Source: Panax quinquefolius (taxonomy: Eukaryota > Streptophyta > Magnoliopsida > Apiales > Araliaceae). From it: 64,000 bases of DNA. The notes under the pieces are model-generated. The model searched no databases and was not told the origin of the DNA. It saw nothing but the letters and a program-made list of their open reading frames with translations. The DNA lies in the NCBI GenBank assembly GCA_020205615.1, contig JAINUW010000731.1, positions 1 to 64,000 of the forward strand, in the 5' to 3' direction. Made by a program: the position numbers and the translations under genes. Below are positions 60,419 to 64,000 of the stretch, piece by piece. How positions within the stretch are numbered: position 1 is the first letter of the stretch; every line of letters begins with the position of its first letter.

Positions 60419-62299
60419 TGTGACGCCCCCAAAATAGGTATACAACACCCATTCTGAGTTGACAAAATACATGATACAGAAACAACTACAACTTTATTAG
60501 TACAATTGTCGTGCAAAATACGATAACACATAAACTGTGAGTTTAAATACAAATATTGTCATCTAGACAATATTCACACTCAAAAAAGTCATCCTTACAA
60601 TTATTGATACACTATTTTATAAAATAGTGAGGATTACTAAGACAACTTCTAGAACCATCATTCCATTCCCCAACTAGTACTCGCTACATTCTCGCATCCT
60701 AAGAAGAACAATGAAACAAAAAGGAAAAGAGTGAGATCAACTAGCCCAATAAAGAATATTATGACTAAGATAATATAGAACAAATTATCGTTAGTCTTCA
60801 ACAGGAAAAAATCTGAGAGAATATAATAGACAACAAGTTTCAGATCAATATTCGCAGCGGAATTAATAATTCATAGAAGAGTTACGTAGCGAATGAAAAT
60901 CTACTATTATCAAAGTAGATTTTTAATAGTAGATTTTTTATTCTAACATAAGCACCCTATTTATAGGAAAATGCTTAGAACACCAAAATAGAAATTTTAA
61001 TATAATAATAATATAATTTTTCTTAACTTCCTACGCACACCACCAGCCCACAACATCAGCCACCCACCCAAAATAAATAATAAAAACATTTTTCTTAAAT
61101 AAAACAATTAAAACTTCAAAAATCAATTATTCTGAAACTTCAGAACTTCAATAATTCATAATAAATAGCCCTTTTATCATAAAATTTCAAATCTTATGTC
61201 CATTCCATAGGAAATTTAATTATCTACAACTTTGCAGAAGAAAGTTTTTCCAAATTCCAAGCTGAAGTTGACCGAAATCCACAAACGGACGATTTTATTG
61301 TCTATAATCATATTTCAGTCAAGAAATGGGGTCCACAAACATGAAAAACATGTTTTAAATATTTTTAGTAACAAAAATACTCTTCCTCCTCATTTATTCA
61401 TACATCCCACATTCATTGTAAAAATATCACCGTTATTATATTATTAAAATTTAATAATATATTTAAATGAATTATTTTATCAGAAAAGATAAAATATCAA
61501 TTTTCAACAATTGTCAAATTAAAAAATTTTCTCCATCTATATCCACATAAAATGAATATTTTTCTTATCATATAAATCAATAATTAATTATTCACAAATA
61601 ATATTACAGAGTCACAATATCGACAACCAGGCTGTTCCCAGGAAAGAGGGGGATTTCCAATAAGGATTTTTCCTTATTGGCGCGCAATTAGGTGACCAAA
61701 CCTCTCTTTAGACATAACTTTCTAGGCATTTCAAATAATGTTATCTAATAATATTATTCAAATAATATGAATTATTGCTTTGATAATGGAAAATGTTGTG
61801 TAGTGACAATTAATAAAACAACAATAATATAAAATATCAACGTAGCAATTATTGAATCAATAAAATAAAATATTGAGCAATAATTCTGTAACAATTATTA
61901 AGTAGTGCCTTCTACGTAAGAATCAATAATTAGTGCAATACTGTGTCTTCACGTGTGTTTTAAACCACCGAGTATTTTAATAGTATTAATAAGAATAACT
62001 ACGCTGTTATTTATAAACAACTTATACTTGTCGTTTTCTTCATCCAATCGCTTTTTAGTTATGGGCCCCCTACACAAGGATCTTGCCACGTCGTCATTCG
62101 AATATTTCCTGATAGAAAGAATATTCCACAACCAAATGAATATTCCCCGAAAATAATGAATATTTTATAACCACTTGCTTATTTAAAATATTTGCGCATG
62201 TTACCCATAACTAACCACATTAATCAAATCAACCCTTACTATTTCAAAACAATAAATAGAGGAAATTAAATTTCATTTATAATAAGTTGGGGTCTTACA
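60419..62299 (-). repeat. 3' LTR of M (1881 bp, internally deleted)
   Basis: From TGTAAGACCCCAAC (62299) to GGGGGCGTCACA (60419). TATA box at 60966-60957. Compared with J, about 0.95 kb just after the TATA box is missing, removing the donor-like site, TACTATTCA field and hairpins. The gap is filled by an inverted repeat. Confidence 0.9.
60896..60937. repeat. Perfect 13-bp inverted repeat at the M LTR deletion
   Basis: AAAATCTACTATT (60896-60908) pairs with AATAGTAGATTTT (60925-60937). The 16-bp spacer holds a third partial copy (AGTAGATTTTT). Confidence 0.85.
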
Positions 62300-62310
62300 A
62301 CCTCCCCTCC
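62300..62310 (-). other. Polypurine tract of M
   Basis: GGAGGGGAGGT on the minus strand next to the LTR. Confidence 0.85.
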
Positions 62311-64000
62311 TTATGAAATTTCATCCTCGAAATTGACGTACGTACCTGGTGTTTCGAAAAGGTGAGGATACCTCGCTTTCATTTCCATTTCCAACTCCCA
62401 GGTCATTTCCTCTATAGCATGATTCCTCCACAAAACTTTGACTTGTGGTATGAACTTTGTGCGTAGGACAGGCACCTTTCTATCCAAGATCTTGACAGGT
62501 ACCTCTTCATACGTTAAGTCTTCGACTATTTCGTCCGGTTCTAACTTAATAACGTGGTTCGGGTCTTTCACACATTTACGAAACACAGATATGTGAAAAA
62601 CATTATGAACACGAGACATACTTGGAGGTAACGCGAGTTTATATGCCACATTTCCTCTTCTCCCAAATCTTGTAACTCCCTTCCATGGAGCGACGCACAA
62701 AAATACATGATCCTCAATATTAAATTCCACGTCCTTTCGATGAAGATCCACATAACTCTTTTGTAGATCCTGTGCCATCTGTATACGTTGTAGAATCATT
62801 TGGATCTTTTCTATAGTAATACGTACCAACTCTGGTCCCAACAATTTTGCTTCACCCACCTCATCCCAATATACTGGAGAGCGACACTTTCGTCCATATA
62901 ATGCTTTAAATGGAGCCACACCTATACTTGCCTGATAACTATTGTTGTAGGAGAATTCCACTAATGGTAAATACTTATCCCAACTCCCTTTGAAGTCTAG
63001 GACACATAGTCTTAAGAGATCTTCAAGAGTTTGAATAGTCCTCTCTGATTGTCCATCCGTTTGAGGATGGTGGCGCTCAAGCGAATCAGAATCGTAAATC
63101 CGTGCCCATAACTTTTTTCAAGCTAACCCAAAATCGTGAAGTGAATCTTTGGTCACGATCTGAAACTATGGATACTGCATGCCATGCAATCTCACAATCT
63201 CATTTACATACATACAAGTAAGATGTTCAAGGGAATAAGTCTCCCGTATAGGCAAGAAATGAGTAGACTTGGTTAATCTATCAACAATAACCCAAATAGC
63301 ATTTATGCCTTGAGAAACCGTGGGAAGACCCGTAACGAAATCCATGGTAATGTGTTCCCACTTCCATTTTGGAATCTCAAGTGGTTGCAATGGACCCTTA
63401 TGCACTTGATGTTCCGCCTTTACACGTTGACAAGTTAAACACCTCGAGATAAACTTTGCAATCTCTCTCTTCATATTGTTCCACCAAAATGTATGTCTAA
63501 GATCACGATACATTTTGGTAATTCCAGGATGGATTGCAAACGGTGTATTGTGTGCCTCCATCATAATCTTGTTCTTCAAATCAGAGTCATTAGGAACACA
63601 AAGTCTGGAGTGGACTCGATGTATTCCTTCTTCATCGATTCTTGCTTTTGGAATAACACCTTCTTGTACTTTCTTCTTCATATGCATCAGCTCCGGGTCT
63701 GTGGCTTGAGCAACTTTAACTTTTTTGATTAAAGTCGGTTCTATGGGTATACTTGACATCATCGCATGGGTCCCCAGAGTCTTGAATTCTATCTTCATCT
63801 TTTGTAAATCACACAAAATGGGCCTTTGTGTTAACAACAATGCACTCGTCCCCGCATATGATCTTCTACTCAACGCGTCAGCTACCAAGTTCGCTTTTCC
63901 AGGATGGTATTGAATGGTGTGGTCGTAATCTTTCAATAGCTCGAGCCAACGTCGTTGCCGCATGTTTAGTTCATTTTGGGTGATGAAATATTTGAGGCTT
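62311..64000 (-). pseudogene. pol: pol of M: RNase H end, integrase, chromodomain
   Basis: Reads from 64000 downward. One open stretch (63963-63166) has [16 protein letters not shown], the zinc-binding end SRCLTCQRVKAEH, MDFVTGLPTV and VDRLTKSTHFLPIRETY. It breaks near 63170, just before the second catalytic Asp region, and 62962-63165 is out of frame. The second open stretch (62961-62311, 216 codons) runs from [16 protein letters not shown] through the chromodomain (PVKILDRKVPVLRTKFIP, VLWRNHAIEEMTWELEMEM) to FEDEIS. It lacks 17 residues of the [10 protein letters not shown]...DRVG module in frame. RNase H continues past the window. Confidence 0.93.

Larger units (their letters stand above)
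60419..64000 (-). mobile_element. Element M: Tekay element (B/J family), runs off window
   Basis: Minus-strand element: 3' LTR (60419-62299), polypurine tract, chromodomain, integrase, RNase H end. Inserted in LTR K2; the left target copy would be ATGCA (60414-60418). It has the best-kept coding sequence in the window. Confidence 0.92.

Overview
The window is a heterochromatic, AT-rich stretch of a flowering-plant nuclear genome. It is made almost entirely of nested long-terminal-repeat (LTR) retrotransposons. I see no host protein gene, tRNA, rRNA or CRISPR array. The plant assignment rests on Ty3/gypsy chromovirus proteins of the Tekay/Del type (CCHC gag, protease, RT, RNase H, integrase and a C-terminal chromodomain), initiator-tRNA-Met primer binding sites (TGGTATCA[A/G]AGC), very long LTRs (about 1.9 to 4 kb) and one Tat/Ogre-type gag. 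The species cannot be named. All coding regions carry stops or frameshifts, so nothing here looks autonomous.

Layout (letters are mine). A (+, 1-2400) is a collapsed element whose second LTR is fused by microhomology to the truncated 5' LTR of B. B (+, 2395-14132) is a Tekay element with gag, pol and a 3' LTR; its RNase H is split by solo LTR I (6028-9730). E (-) is a Tat/Ogre gag in two pieces (14133-14815 and 29306-30215) plus leader and LTR remains to 31302. It is split by D (+, 14821-29305), whose 3' LTR is itself split by C (-, 16449-26765), a Tekay element with an extra ORF before gag. To the right are N (LTR from 31303), G (LTR from 32590), F (solo LTR 33425-36646 inside G), H (LTR from about 38066), a non-canonical block carrying K1 (41516-44714), L (LTR from about 45215), J (+, 48523-59051, a complete but decayed Tekay element inside L), K2 (- LTR from 59195) and M (- element from 60419, running off the window). 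N, G, H, L, K2 and M each show a left end but no right end, as expected for a deep nest whose closing halves lie beyond position 64000.

The most interesting pattern is shared LTR architecture. About 100-200 bp after the TATA box, almost every LTR has a GGTA[A/T] splice-donor-like site. A 1-2 kb stretch with arrays of short hairpins follows, then a CTCAY...YAG acceptor-like site and a short purine-rich segment that can encode a Lys/Gly-rich peptide (core GKDKGK). In B and J the hairpins keep one loop (GCC[C/T]GTAGTG) while their stems show compensatory base changes. I infer that these LTRs may carry a leader intron holding RNA structures that only unspliced genomic RNA would keep. This is a hypothesis from sequence alone.
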